Positions 14,503 through 25,144 of a DNA stretch of 64,000 bases are shown here, piece after piece. The notes under the pieces are model-generated. The model saw nothing but the letters and a program-made list of their open reading frames with translations, ran no database searches and had not been told where the DNA came from. Each line of letters opens with the position of its first letter. The stretch's first letter is position 1. The translations under genes and the position numbers were made by a program. The DNA is taken from contig CM065693.1 of the NCBI GenBank assembly GCA_017654935.2, positions 13,594,224-13,658,223 of the forward strand, read 5' to 3'. The stretch is from Phymorhynchus buccinoides (taxonomy: Eukaryota > Mollusca > Gastropoda > Neogastropoda > Raphitomidae).

Positions 14503-14543
14503 CTGCGAAGGCGAGGGGCTCCTACCTGCGTGTGCACTTTAAG
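14503..14543 (+). CDS. RPL17: RPL17 exon 2
   Basis: Acceptor TGTTTGCAG ends at 14502 and donor GTATGC starts at 14544. The 41 bases encode the end of a Ser codon and then [13 protein letters not shown], the conserved N-terminal part of L17. No duplicated copies of this exon's edges are seen. Confidence 0.94.
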
Positions 14544-17500
14544 GTATGCATATATGTGTGTCTAAGGTGGTATGTTTTTACACTATTTTAGTTTAATAAC
14601 TTGACTGGCAAAAAAACAATTCTCTTCAGATTTTTTGTTTAAATTTGCTTGTTTCTTTTTGCTATAGAAATTGAAGCTAGGTATTGTTATGTAACCATGT
14701 TTGTTAAAAAAAAATTGTACACTTAACGGTTAACCTCTTGTGATTTAGCTTTTTCTGCCTAATGATATGTCATTGTTTTGTTGTTGTATTTCAACTGTGT
14801 TCCCCTTAGTATAATATGAAGTGCCTTATATGATCAGGCATGAAAACAGCTCCGCCGTTTAAAAAAGCAACAATCGAGCGATCTCTGCTGGGGGGGGGGA
14901 ATCTCCGTCGAAAAAAAACCAAACCAAAATTATCTTTACACGGCACAATCTTCATTTCGCGCCTTTTTGCTCTTCCGCCGATGGCATTCCCCCCGCTCAA
15001 CAAAACTTCTGACGTTAGGTGAAAATCTGGGTGGAGGGATTTTTCTCGGCTGAAAAAAATCTCCTTTTTTTTGGAACAGTAGTTTTCATGCCTGATTTAT
15101 ACTTGAAGTTATGTAAGGTGATAGTCTAAAACTAATGGATGTTCTAATTTAAACTGCTTGCATGCATGCAGAACTCCCAGTTGACACACTGGGCTTTCAG
15201 AACAGTGCATCCCTAAATGTAGCCAATTTTCGTGAGATGTGAGCTAAAAAAAAAAAATGTTTGAAAATTATCAAGAGAGACGGTAACCCCCTGGAATATC
15301 CATGTAATCCCATTAAAATCCAGCGGCATTTCGTCGGTGAAATTCAAAAACATCATATCTCGTCTTTTGAGTTAGATACATAATCAGCTTTCTAATTGTT
15401 CCACCACTTCCACCAAAAGCTCGTATCTCTTATGACTTTCTATCTGTGGTAAATGAGGTGGTGAAAATAGAAGCAAAACTTGCAAGTCCCAAATTCAGAT
15501 CTAGATAAGGACAAAAAACTCTTATCTTCGTTCTTTTCAAATCTGAAAAAAAAAAAAAAGTAAGTACAAAAATGCAGGACTAAACTCGCAATGTCTGTGA
15601 ACAACATATTCATCACAGTTAAATCATTTGTCGTCAACGCGGTTTAACTTTCAAAAATTTTTCTCAAAACTACAAAAATTGAGATACACGTTTGTTTTGT
15701 TTCCCCGACGCTATTTTGCATGCTAATTCTTCTGCCCCCCCCCGCCCCCCCTTGTTTTTGCATGAAAGAATTAACACTAGTGTAAAGTTTGTAAGAATTC
15801 TCCCTGAATTTTGGGGATTTTTTTAATTTTTCTCTTTCCGTAGAAGCCATGAGTATGGGTAAGCCTACAGTACTGTGCTGTGTGCAGAACACGAGGGAGA
15901 CTGCCCAGGCCATCAAGAACATGCACCTGAAGCGTGCAGTGCGTTACCTGAAGAACGTGATTGCCAAGAAGGAAATCGTCCCCTTCAGACGATTCAGCGG
16001 CTGTGCTGGACGCAAGGCTCAGGTCAGTGTGTATGTATATGTGAAATAGAAAATGTGTATGTGCGTTCGCACAGTGCAATACCTGAAGACTGTCATGGCC
16101 AAGAAAGAAATCGTCCCTTTCAGGCAATTCAGCGGCTGTGCTGGACGCAAGGCGCATGTGAGTTTGTGTATGTATGTATGTGTGTGTTGATACATATGTG
16201 CAGTGCGTTACCTGAAGAACACAAAATGTTAATGTCCAGAAAGGAAATCGTGCCATTTGATTTAGGCAATTCAGTGGCTGTGCTGGACGCAACGCTCAGG
16301 TGAGTTTGTTATGTGTATGTGTGTGCTTAGTGCATTACCTGAAGAATGTGATAGCCAAGAAGGAAATAGTCCCCTTCAGGAGATTCAGCGGCTGTGCTGG
16401 ACGCAAGGGTCAGGTTGGGTTTTAGTGTGTGTGTGTGCTACTTGAAGAACGTGATGGCCAAGAAGGAAATAGTCCCCTTCAGGAGATTCAGTGGCTGTGC
16501 TGGACGCAAGGCTCAGGCTGGGTTTTAGTGGTGTGTGTGTGAGATAGAGAGTGTGCATGTGTTTGTGTGTGCTACTTGAAGAATGTGATGAAATCTTGCC
16601 CTTCAGGAGATTCAGTGGCTGTGCTGGACGCAAGGCTCAGGCTGGGTTTTAGTGGTGTGTGTGTGAGATAGAGAGTGTGCATGTGTTTGTGTGTGCTACT
16701 TGAAGAATGTGATGAAATCTTGCCCTTCAGGAGATTCAGTGGCTGTGCTGGACGCAAGGCTCAGGCTGGGTTTTAGTGGTGTGTGTGTGAGATAGAGAGT
16801 GTGCATGTGTTTGTGTGTGCTACTTGAAGAATGTGATGAAATCTTGCCCTTCAGGAGATTCAGTGGCTGTGCTGGACGCAAGGCTCGGGCTGGGTTTTAG
16901 TGGTGTGAGAGACAGAGAGTGTGCATGTGTTTGTGTGTGCTACTTGAAGAATGGCCAAGAAATAAATCATGCCCTTCAGGAGATTCAGTGGGTGGGCTGG
17001 GCACAAGGCTCAGGTCAGTGTGTGTGTGTGAGAGAGTATGTGTGTATACAGTATGTGCGCTCGCACAGTGGGTGGCCTGAAGAATGTGATGGCCTCACAC
17101 AAACACGCACACACTCAGACCGAAAAAGAAGTGTTGTTTCTCTTTTTTTTTGCTTTTCTTCGTTTTTGATAGTCTGTATCATTTCAAAAAATTTGCGTAA
17201 CACTTGTTTTTGTTTGTTTGTTGTTTCTTTGTTTCCTATCAATATCAAAGTGGAAAAAGTAGAGTAATGTATTTGGTACTTCTTTTTATTTGAAAACTTT
17301 TTTCTTTTAGAATATCCTATATAAATATTTTTTTAAATTTTATTTTATGTAGTATTTCAAATTCATCCTTTGCATGCTATGTGGTTTTCAGTCCAAGCAG
17401 TTCAAGTGCACCCAGGGTCGCTGGCCCCAGAAGAGTGCTGAATTCCTGCTGCAGCTGCTGAAAAATGCTGAAAGCAACGCTGAATTCAAGGTCAGTACAT

Positions 17501-20482
17501 GCTTCTTTTCATTAGGGCTGTATCATAACCATTTTCCTCCGAAGTCGGAATGTGGCTGCCCACAATGGCGGGGTAATCAAAAACACGGTCACACATAATG
17601 TTCTCATCCCTAGCTGGTGCATTTGTACCATAGTGTTACAAAAAATACAAGTGCTTCGGCTGCTGGTATGATCCCTGGAATCTTTAAGCCAGGGTATGAC
17701 AACAAGAACAACTGTCAACATAACCATTCAAAGCATCGTAAGTCAGTCATCAGATCTTCAACATGCTTTACCTGTCATCTTCTTCTTCTTCGTGCATGTT
17801 TGACCAGGGCTGGCCAAAACTACTAGCCTGGTAGCCATCTCGCATTGCCTAGTAGAAAAATCTGTGCTAATAGATTTCAATAGTCACTAGCCCGATGGTC
17901 GACTGAAAATGTCAGTACTGCACGGCCCTGGTTTGCTCTTTACCACTGAGTGTCAAACAACTATCAAATTCAATCAGCTGTTTGCTAAAATAACAACATG
18001 CCAGCACTGGCATTGAAAAGAAAGAAAAGGTATCCTCAGTCTCCTCCTCCCCCTTGTCTCTCTCCCCCACCTCTCCTCAAATCATAATTTCTCTTTACTT
18101 CTCCTTTCTTTCCCTCTCTTTTCTTCTTTCTCTTTCTCTTTCTCTTTCTCCTTCTCTTCTCTTCTCCTCTCTCCTTCCCTCTCCCCTGTGTGTGTGTGTT
18201 TGCGCACATGTGTGTGTTCAAGTATTTTTGTTGTTTTCTTCGGGCTAGTGAAATTCAAAATGTGTTCAGGCGAATAAAAGTTTTCACAGGGTTAATAGTA
18301 CATGTCTTGTTGATTGGCCCATTAAGGTTTGGTTAAAATAAAATAAAATTTTGGACAGATCAGACAAAAAGCTTGTAATATTTTTCAACAAAAGTTTTGG
18401 AAAGAACGTTTTGTAAAGCCGTTTCTTATACCCCTTTTGGTGCAAACGTAATTCGCATGCATGGCGACCTCGTAAAACTGTTTAAGCTCGACCCTGGTCG
18501 TGAAGTCCAACCATGTGATAAATGACCGTATGATCACGTGATGATCATAATGGTGCATTTTGAGAGGGAGAGAGGTAGACACGGAGAGAGAGAGAGAGAG
18601 AGAGTGAGATTGTTGATGCTTTATTCAACAGAGTGTATCATGTATTGTGTTCTTGAGTGGTGATGGTAATTGTGTGTGGGTGGGTGGGTAGGGTGGTGGG
18701 GTGTGTGTGTGTATGTGCATTAATAAGTAAGCCAGCTAGGCCTCCTGTGCACCCCCCCCCCCCCCCCCCCACCCCCCCCCCTCCCCGCCCGGCCGGCAGA
18801 CTTATGACTGGTGTCAAAATGTTCCTTGGAGTGTCCTGAACACGAAACTAAAATGTTTCCATCAAAAAGTTGGGATGCACAGGAGTTACATCCCTTGGCA
18901 TATATGTGTGTGAGCGATTATTTGTTTTTGTTGAATTTCTTGCTTTTAACTTTTGTTGTTGTTAAGCGCATAGAGCTCCACATTTGGTGGAGGAGTGCGC
19001 TATATAAATGATTCACTATTATTATTATTATTTTGTTTTCAGGGTCTGGACACTGACCACCTGGTGATTGAGTCCATCCAGGTGAACGCTGCCCCCAAGA
19101 TGAGGAGGAGGACCTACAGGGCTCACGGCAGAATCAACCGTAAGTAGCTGACCAGTGAAAAGAAACTCTACGGAGAGCTGGACAACAGAGGCTCTTCAGA
19201 GAAGAAGCCTCCCCCCACCCTCAATCATTTATTTTACCATTATATATTTCCAGCAAGAAATCTTAGATTCTCATTTTGTCTTGTGAGGGCAACATTTCTT
19301 TAAATGGTTTGAATTGGTACGGTTTTGAGGCATGTGCATGAATGTGTGAAGAAACCGGGTTCTTAGCTTTACAAGGCTTCACTAAGGGAAAGGCATATCC
19401 GTGGGTGGGTGTGAAGAAATAGGGGTCTTTACGATTGCCAAAGATCTTGACTTGATTGTTGTTGAATGTGATGCCTGTTGCAGCATACATGTCGAGCCCT
19501 TCCCACATCGAGGTGTTCTATTCTTTATTATTTATCCTCATTATCCCATGTCATGTATGGTTGATTATTGTTGATGTGATGTCTGTTGCAGCGTACATGT
19601 CGAGCCCTTCCCACATCGAGGTGTTCTGTTCTTCATTATTTATCCTCCATATCCCATGTCATGTATGGTTGATTATTGTTGATGTGATGTCTGTTGCAGC
19701 GTACATGTTGAGCCCTTCGCACATCGAGGTGTTCTGTTCTTCATTATTTATCCTCCATATCCCATGTCATGTATGGTTGATTATTGTTGATGTGATGTCT
19801 GTTGCAGCGTACATGTTGAGCCCTTCGCACATCGAGGTGTTCTGTTCTTCATTATTTATCCTCCATATCCCATGTCATGTATGGTTGATTATTGTTGATG
19901 TGATGTCTGTTGCAGCGTACATGTCGAGCCCTTCCCACATCGAGGTGTTCTGTTCTTCATTATTTATCCTCCATATCCCATGTCATGTATGGTTGATTAT
20001 TGTTGATGTGATGTCTGTTGCAGCGTACATGTTGAGCCCTTCGCACATCGAGGTGTTCTATTCTTCATTATTTATCCTCCATATCCCATGTCATGTATGG
20101 TTGATTATTGTTGATGTGATGTCTGTTGCAGCGTACATGTCGAGCCCTTCCCACATCGAGGTGTTCTGTTCTTCATTATTTATCCTCCATATCCCATGTC
20201 ATGTATGGTTGATTATTGTTGATGTGATGTCTGTTGCAGCGTACATGTTGAGCCCTTCGCACATCGAGGTGTTCTGTTCTTCATTATTTATCCTCCAAAT
20301 CCCACACGTATCGCTGATTATCTGTTGCAGCATTCATGTCGAGCCCTTCCCACATCGAGGTGATCCTGGCTGAGAAGGAGCAGGCTGTGCTGAGGCCCAC
20401 CACGGGCGAGGAGGAACCCGTGAAGAAGAAGAAGGTGTCCCAGAAGAAGCTCAAGAGACAGAAGATGATGCAGAGAGACTAG
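14503..20482 (+). CDS. RPL17: 60S ribosomal protein L17 (uL22), five exons, first coding exon missing
   Basis: Structural protein of the large ribosomal subunit (uL22 family), which lines the peptide exit tunnel. Coding exons with consensus GT/AG ends are 14503-14543, 15888-16022, 17392-17490, 19043-19139 and 20331-20482. They translate in phase into the familiar L17 blocks [62 protein letters not shown] and [15 protein letters not shown], followed by a lysine-rich tail. About 174 residues are visible; about 14 N-terminal residues are missing, which fits the usual length of about 184-188. The visible first exon enters in phase 1, so the missing exon should end with the first base of the Ser codon in a TKS-type sequence. 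Introns 3 and 5 hold tandem copies of the adjoining exon edges. Confidence 0.96.
15342..15695 (+). mobile_element. MITE family C, complete, in RPL17 intron 2
   Basis: About 350 bp with inverted ends: CATATCTCGTCTTTTGAG on the left and CTCAAAACTACAAAAATTG on the right. This copy reads TTTTGAGTTAGATACATAATC without interruption near its left end. It is therefore the empty-site version of the copy at 42408-43735, which carries a 952-bp insertion at that point. Confidence 0.75.
15888..16022 (+). CDS. RPL17: RPL17 exon 3
   Basis: Acceptor CTGTGTGCAG ends at 15887 and donor GTCAGT starts at 16023. The 45 codons run from NTRETAQ to SGCAGRKAQ and include [17 protein letters not shown]. The last 60-90 bases and the donor are repeated downstream in the intron. 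Confidence 0.96.
16069..17095 (+). repeat. Tandem partial copies of RPL17 exon 3 3' edge plus donor
   Basis: Eight copies and one partial follow the true exon end. They lie at about 16069-16156, 16200-16305, 16328-16417, 16436-16518, 16570-16645, 16694-16769, 16818-16893, 16939-17018 and 17065-17095. Each repeats the [18 protein letters not shown] coding end followed by GT-rich intron. Copies 5 to 7 are nearly identical with a 124-bp period. Copies 1, 2 and 8 keep good donors (GTGAGT, GTGAGT, GTCAGT); copy 3 has GTTGGG and copies 4-7 read GC or otherwise lost the GT. Several have internal deletions that break the frame, so they look like decayed exon edges rather than alternative exons. Confidence 0.9.
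17392..17490 (+). CDS. RPL17: RPL17 exon 4
   Basis: Acceptor TGGTTTTCAG ends at 17391 and donor GTCAGT starts at 17491. The 33 codons begin [15 protein letters not shown] and end NAESNAEFK, the most conserved part of L17. Confidence 0.96.
17806..17930. mobile_element. Short MITE with CCAGGGCTGGCC / GGCCCTGG ends in RPL17 intron 4
   Basis: Left end CCAGGGCTGGCC and right end CACGGCCCTGG are inverted, about 125 bp apart. The CAGGG start is the form used by many hAT elements. A convincing 8-bp target duplication is not visible. Confidence 0.4.
18567..18606. repeat. GA microsatellite in RPL17 intron 4
   Basis: GAGAGAGGTAGACACGGAG followed by a pure GA run. Confidence 0.8.
19043..19139 (+). CDS. 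RPL17: RPL17 exon 5
   Basis: Acceptor TTGTTTTCAG ends at 19042 and donor GTAAGT starts at 19140. It encodes [15 protein letters not shown], then [14 protein letters not shown], ending with the first base of the following Pro codon (phase 1). Confidence 0.96.
19470..20330 (+). repeat. 108-bp tandem array: RPL17 exon 6 5' edge plus acceptor, eight copies
   Basis: Decoy acceptors (CTGTTGCAG followed by CRTACATGTYGAGCCCTTC) begin exonic sequence at 19484, 19592, 19700, 19808, 19916, 20024, 20132 and 20240, exactly 108 bp apart. The last spacing, to the real exon at 20331, is 91 bp. Each unit repeats the start of exon 6 ([10 protein letters not shown]) and then intron. Because 108 is a multiple of three, the array stays open as a 305-residue frame of 36-residue repeats. 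The 91-bp last unit shifts that frame, and it ends at a stop at 20371-20373 inside exon 6, so it cannot encode the L17 tail. Confidence 0.95.
20331..20482 (+). CDS. RPL17: RPL17 exon 6, with stop codon
   Basis: Acceptor TCTGTTGCAG ends at 20330. The first two bases complete a Pro codon, then [17 protein letters not shown], a Glu/Pro linker, KKKK and a basic tail ending MMQRD and TAG at 20480-20482. The family residue after Pro is normally Tyr; the genuine exon has Phe, while the decoy copies keep Tyr. Confidence 0.95.
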
Positions 20483-20532
20483 AACAACAACCCCCCAACA
20501 AAATGTCATCTCATGCTGCCTTCGTTTTTTAA

Positions 20533-20538
20533 AATAAA
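20533..20538 (+). terminator. RPL17: Polyadenylation signal of RPL17
   Basis: AATAAA about 50 bases after the stop codon, followed by a GT-rich stretch (TTTTTGTGTGATGTTGGTGG) typical of a downstream element. Confidence 0.85.
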
Positions 20539-20661
20539 CTTCTGGTTGCGTTTCTTACGTCGTTTTTGTGTGATGTTGGTGGTGGTGTTTGATGATGTTG
20601 TTGGAAGAATGTGAGCTTGAATGGTTTTGTGTGTGTGTGTGTGGAAGGATTTATAGAGCTT

Positions 20662-20870
20662 AAGACCTGTTTACTGTACTCTTTTCGAGTAGTATTCTAC
20701 TCAATTTGGACCTCTTACTACTCTTCAAAATTGAAAATAATTCTCTAATTACTCATTTTCAGTGAACATTGTTTGATGGTTTAATGAAGAGGACTACTCA
20801 TTTCACACCAAAACTACTCATTTCAGCTATCCAGACTACTCAAGACTTGTGTAAGGGGTAAACAGGTCTT
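20662..20870. mobile_element. MITE with AAGACCTGTTTAC inverted ends
   Basis: AAGACCTGTTTAC at 20662-20674 is matched in inverted orientation by GTAAACAGGTCTT at 20858-20870. Both flanks contain AGCTTA. The interior is rich in TACTC words and has no open frame. Confidence 0.65.
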
Positions 20871-21048
20871 AGCTTAGCTCGAAACTGGTCACAACACTTC
20901 TATCTTCCTTCAAGGATCCTGGTGAGACAACAGATAGTAGGTTCATAGGCTCTCATTCCAGTTGCTATCTAAAAAAATATTCTTGAAAAATACTGAAGTA
21001 TCAAAAGGAAAGAATTCTTTAAAAAAGGAAAAGGAGAAGCATTTGGTA

Positions 21049-21225
21049 CTTTATAGTCACAGAGGCGTCTGTGAAATTCGGGTTGCTCCCACCTGGAGAG
21101 CGCGTCGCAGCCAGAGGCGCGCCACCCATTTTTTAAATTTTTATTTGCATGCGATATTTGTGTGACATGAGGAAGGAGGGGGTGGTGGTAAATTTTGACT
21201 AAATGACAACTATTTTGTTGACACT
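21049..21225 (+). mobile_element. SINE-like repeat (family E) head
   Basis: Starts GGTACTTTATAGTCACAGAGG, then GTGAAATTCGGGTTGCTCCC, GGAGAGCGCGTCGCAG, GCGCGCCACCCATTTTTT, and ends with GGTGGTGGTAAATTTTGACT. Related copies lie at 60055-60245 (+) and, reversed, at 29065-29145 and 29335-29515, with a short piece at 34345-34400. Confidence 0.7.
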
Positions 21226-21239
21226 GGGTTTAATGTGTG

Positions 21240-21258
21240 CTAAGTGCATGGGCACACG

Positions 21259-21289
<31 letters not shown>

Positions 21290-21410
21290 TCCATGTTCAG
21301 ACCATAATGCCTAGTGCTGAGTGAGAGGGAAAATCCCCATGTACCCAGGTTTGAACTCGGGTTTACTGTGCACGAGGCGAACGCGCTACTGCTGTGCCAC
21401 TCTACACCCG
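21240..21410 (-). mobile_element. tRNA-derived SINE head
   Basis: On the minus strand, the sequence GAGTGGCACAGCAGTAGCGC has A-box character and GAGTTCAAACCTGGG carries a B box (GTTCAAACC), at tRNA-like spacing. The rest does not form a good acceptor stem, so this is a retroposon head, not a tRNA gene. Confidence 0.5.
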
Positions 21411-22087
21411 GTTGATGGTTGTCGGGAATAATAACAGCACATTTCCACAAACATCAACGAAAGTTAAGGGCCACCTATTCAATTTACTGTGGTTTCGATA
21501 TGGCTGGTACCCACGTGGCGTCATATCCGGCCACAAGGAGCGCCATATTATGGGAGACCGCCATCTTAGTCCTTACCTTTTTTTGAAAAATGCCAGATCG
21601 ATGCTGCGTATTTGGCTGTTCCAATTCGAAACTTATCTAAACTGTATTTATAACATCTGGATGTTTTCTTTACACATTTAGATAACATTTTCACTTTGTT
21701 TACACACAAATAAGGACTAAGATGGCGACACTTCTGTTGGAATGGTCGAGATGCGCACGCAGGTGGGTTGGAGCCATTGGGGCATGCTCAAGTGATGTTA
21801 AATTTTGTGGAACTGCGTGTAGCAGGGTTCATACAGTCTTTGAAAATTGGCTTTGGTCTGTGAAAATCGTGAAATGGGTTGTGAAAAAGTCATTGACGCC
21901 TAAAAAAAAGTAATGCCGTCCAAAACGGGGTTTTTTGCTTCCAGAATTGATAATGAAGCAATTTACTTTAATTTGGCTTATTGTCCGATATCCAGTTTGA
22001 CGATCCAGTTCCATCTAGCAGAATAAATCATGTCCTCAATTTGTCGTGTGTTACTTCCCTTCGCTATATCCGGGTCTTTTGGCTACA

Positions 22088-22246
22088 CCAGGGACGGTAT
22101 TCACGTTGAGATAGCATGAGACTTAGCATGATGCTAACTTAGAAGCTCTTCCAATGTCCTATAGGATTTAATAGGACTTTTGGAAGAGCTTCTAAGTTAG
22201 CATCATGCTAAGTCTCATGCTATCTCGACATGAATACCGTCCCAGT
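22088..22246. mobile_element. Near-perfect foldback MITE
   Basis: Two arms of about 65 bp, starting GGGACGGTATTCACGTTGAG and ending in the reverse complement with only a few mismatches, around a short TAGGATTTAATAGG loop. As RNA or single-stranded DNA it would form one long hairpin. Confidence 0.85.
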
Positions 22247-22796
22247 GCAACTTCAGTTATGATCGAAGCAGTCATCATCCAATAAAAAAAAGTTGAAAAT
22301 ACCAGGCAGCTGCCATTTCAACGAGAAGTTGTTTAAAAAAGTTGAATACAATATAAGTGGCTGTGAAAGCATGCTACTGACAAACAACAGGCGTTCTGCA
22401 CTCTGTGCAAAAAAATCAATAAGTTTGTAAACTTGAGATTGCATGTCGTGAGCGGTCTTTGAAAATAGGATAAAGGGTCTTTGAAACGTTCTTTGAAAGT
22501 TTGTGAATTTTGGTATGATAAATCTGTACGAACCCTGTGTAGGCACGAAAATGAGCACAGACCATGACCAGATTGTAGTTTGCACATAACATGTCCATTT
22601 TTTGTTGGTCTTCCTAGTTTCTGTATGCCAAGCAATAATAAAAAAAATGGACAATTGATAATTTTTTTTTAGAATGCATTCAATTGTGTGTTGAGGACAC
22701 CTAAACATCTCTATGTTCTATTGCTTGGTATACATAAACTGGGGTGATAACATAAACGTGCCAACTGCATACTAGGTCATAATCAGTGTTAATTTT

Positions 22797-23176
22797 CGGT
22801 AAAGGTAAAGATGTGCCACCCCCCCCCCCCCCCTGCATTTCTCGGTTAATTCTATTTTTCCGTTTGTGCCTTTCTTACCATACATAAAGCTGTATTTTAG
22901 GAACATTTTTAGCTAATAACCTTTTTGGAATACTAGCCCTAAACCTACCCCTACCCCCACTATGTACTGCAGTACACCGCGAATTGTCACAGTTGTGGTT
23001 CGTTGCGTTTTTCCATCTTATAGGGTAGGGGTAGGGTTAGGGTTCGTATTCCAAAAAGATAATTTGGTGAATATGTTCCTAAAATACGGCTTTATGTATG
23101 GTAAGAAAGGCAATAACGGGAAAATACAATTAACCGAGAAATGTAGGGGTGGTGGCACATCTTGACCTTTACCGTG
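22797..23176. mobile_element. Foldback MITE of about 380 bp
   Basis: The left arm (CGGTAAAGGTAAAGATGTG, then CCACC, CTCGGTTAATT, CTTACCATACATAAAGC) is matched in reverse complement by the right arm (GCTTTATGTATGGTAAG, AATTAACCGAG, GGTGGCACATCTTGACC). Near the centre are CCCTAAACCTACCCCTAC and its inverse, which resemble telomere repeats only by chance of the palindrome. Confidence 0.8.
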
Positions 23177-23407
23177 CCTACATATTAAGCCCCCATTTCC
23201 CACAACATTTAACATCACTTGAGCATGCAAATATAGAAAATCGAGCAAATTGAATTGGTGGTCCTTAACTTTTGTTGATGTGTGTAGTAAAACCCAGTCG
23301 CTGGGCTTTCATACACCTAGTAGGCCTACCATTCACAATTAATTTGCAGCCGCTTAATGTTTTCACCGCTCTTTGTTCCTGGCTGGCTGACTGACCGACT
23401 ATTTGTG

Positions 23408-23652
23408 CTAAGCGGGCGACAGACTATGCGACTGCCTCATATGACTCGATCAGGTCGTGACGTAGATCAAATTTTGTTTCCCGCACAGAAGAGGTCACAA
23501 GCCATCTGACTCGATTTAGAACCCGCCCTATTCGGCCCTGTCACCTGACTGGGGCCGACTGAGTCAGACCGGTAGGATGGTATGCAAATGAGGTGAAACG
23601 TCACGACCTGATCGAGTCACATGAGGCAGTCACATAGTCTGTCGCCGGCTTT
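23408..23652. mobile_element. Foldback MITE of about 245 bp
   Basis: Left arm GGCGACAGACTATGCGACTG, then CTCATATGACTCGATCAGG and TCGTGACG. Right arm CGTCACGACCTGATCGAG, then CACATGAGGCAGTCACATAG and TCTGTCGCC. The core shows shorter inverted words around CTGACTCGAT / ACTGAGTCAG. Confidence 0.8.
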
Positions 23653-23884
23653 AACGTGATAGCTTTTGAACAGAGGGACCAAGGACCCTCAAATTTAGCC
23701 TGCAGATAGTAGTTAGGATATCTAGGCCAAGTGCGAAGACGACGGTCATTGGTCAAAGGTCACTGGAGCCAAAAGCGCAGCTGCTTGATCTAGCGTTTTC
23801 ACGCTCCAAATTTTTAAGAAGATTTTCGAGAGGGGTTATGGGAAAGAGAAGCTTAGAACTAAATGAAGAGAACGCCTCGGGAAT

Positions 23885-24426
23885 TTAAAGGGGCACCCTG
23901 ACGGATGGATTTTTGCAAGAAACGCGTCGAGATCACCAGGAAAACACCCTTTAAGGAGATCGCAACACTCACTTTGCTCTGGTTTCCCATAAGTCAAATC
24001 GGCGATTCCTCCTTGGCGGAGGTGCTGGAAGTCAAATTATTTCAGTGAAAGAGAAGGCATGTGGCTTCTCTTTTTTAATGGCCGCCTGAGTTTAGACCAA
24101 ATCGTTTGCACGAAATGTTCATAATACAAGCCTTTGTATTATTGTGTTTTAAATTTTATACAGTTTACCTAAAGGAGTTTCGCTCACAACAAAGAATATA
24201 GCTCCAATTTGTTTTTACTGCACTACAAAAAAAAGCTTCAACCACAATGAGTGACCTCCACCCACCCCATCCAAAATGGCTTCTCTCTCCGGCATATCCG
24301 CCAAGGAGGAAACGCCGTATTGATGGTTTGATTTCTAGGAAACCAGAGCAAATTGAGTGTTCCGATCCTTGTGATCTCGACGTGTTTCTCGCAAAAACTC
24401 ATCCGTCAGGGTGCACCTTTATCTTA
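23885..24426. mobile_element. Inverted-repeat element of about 540 bp
   Basis: The arm at 23885-24030 (GGCACCCTGACGGATG, AACGCGTCGAGATCAC, CTTTGCTCTGGTTTCC, CTCCTTGGCGGA) recurs in inverted orientation at 24290-24426, with roughly 75-80 percent identity by eye. No transposase frame lies between the arms. Confidence 0.7.
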
Positions 24427-24766
24427 AGGAAGAAGGAATGCACAAGACCCCAGTCCTCCTCAGCTTCAAGTTGAACGTTTTTTGGTGAGTTGCTAGAAGC
24501 CTAATCGAGTCACATTCAGCTATGACGAAGAACAAGAATTACGTTAGGCAGTCAATGCAGTGAGTCACACACATACGCACGCATACATACACACTCACTG
24601 ACACATACACATCGATTGTACAGCACTAGGGCTGTATTCTTAAAAGCGCTTTATGAATGTCATGTATTATTACATGGACGGACAAGCACTCACACACAAA
24701 CACACACATACATTGCAGATCACTGTGTGCTTAGTAAAAAGCACTCTTAATGTTAATTTCACCACC

Positions 24767-24872
<106 letters not shown>

Positions 24873-25144
24873 GTTAAGTTAATCCTGTATACAAACATCA
24901 TTTTGCGGTACCCCCACCCCCACACCCTTTTTACTTCTCAGCCCACACTTCACAGCTCCTAGACAGCACGGTTCCATTCCCCCCAGTGCATTCATTGTTC
25001 CCAGGATTAAGTTAAGGGAGTTCTGACCCCTGATGGCCTTACATCAACACGAGGGGGGGAGGGAGACTAACCCCAATATTGTTCCTGGCACACCACTGGA
25101 ATCGAGGAAACCATTTCCCCACCGTTACATTTTGTACTCTCCGT

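Noticed and set aside
16069..17095. Mutually exclusive alternative exons of RPL17
   Set aside because: Copies lack their own in-phase acceptor in most cases, have internal deletions, and five have lost or altered the donor; a ribosomal protein would not be expected to use them.
14544..20330. Box C/D snoRNA in RPL17 introns (known in vertebrate RPL17)
   Set aside because: I saw GTGATGA-like words but no pair of C and D boxes with closing stem at proper spacing.
19456..20373. 305-codon plus-strand ORF of a 36-residue repeat
   Set aside because: It is the 108-bp RPL17 intron 5 array read through; it ends out of frame inside RPL17 exon 6.
22950..23045. Internal telomere repeat (CCCTAA / TTAGGG-like words, also at 58566-58644)
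   Set aside because: Only one or two imperfect units, in part mirrored by the arms of a foldback MITE.
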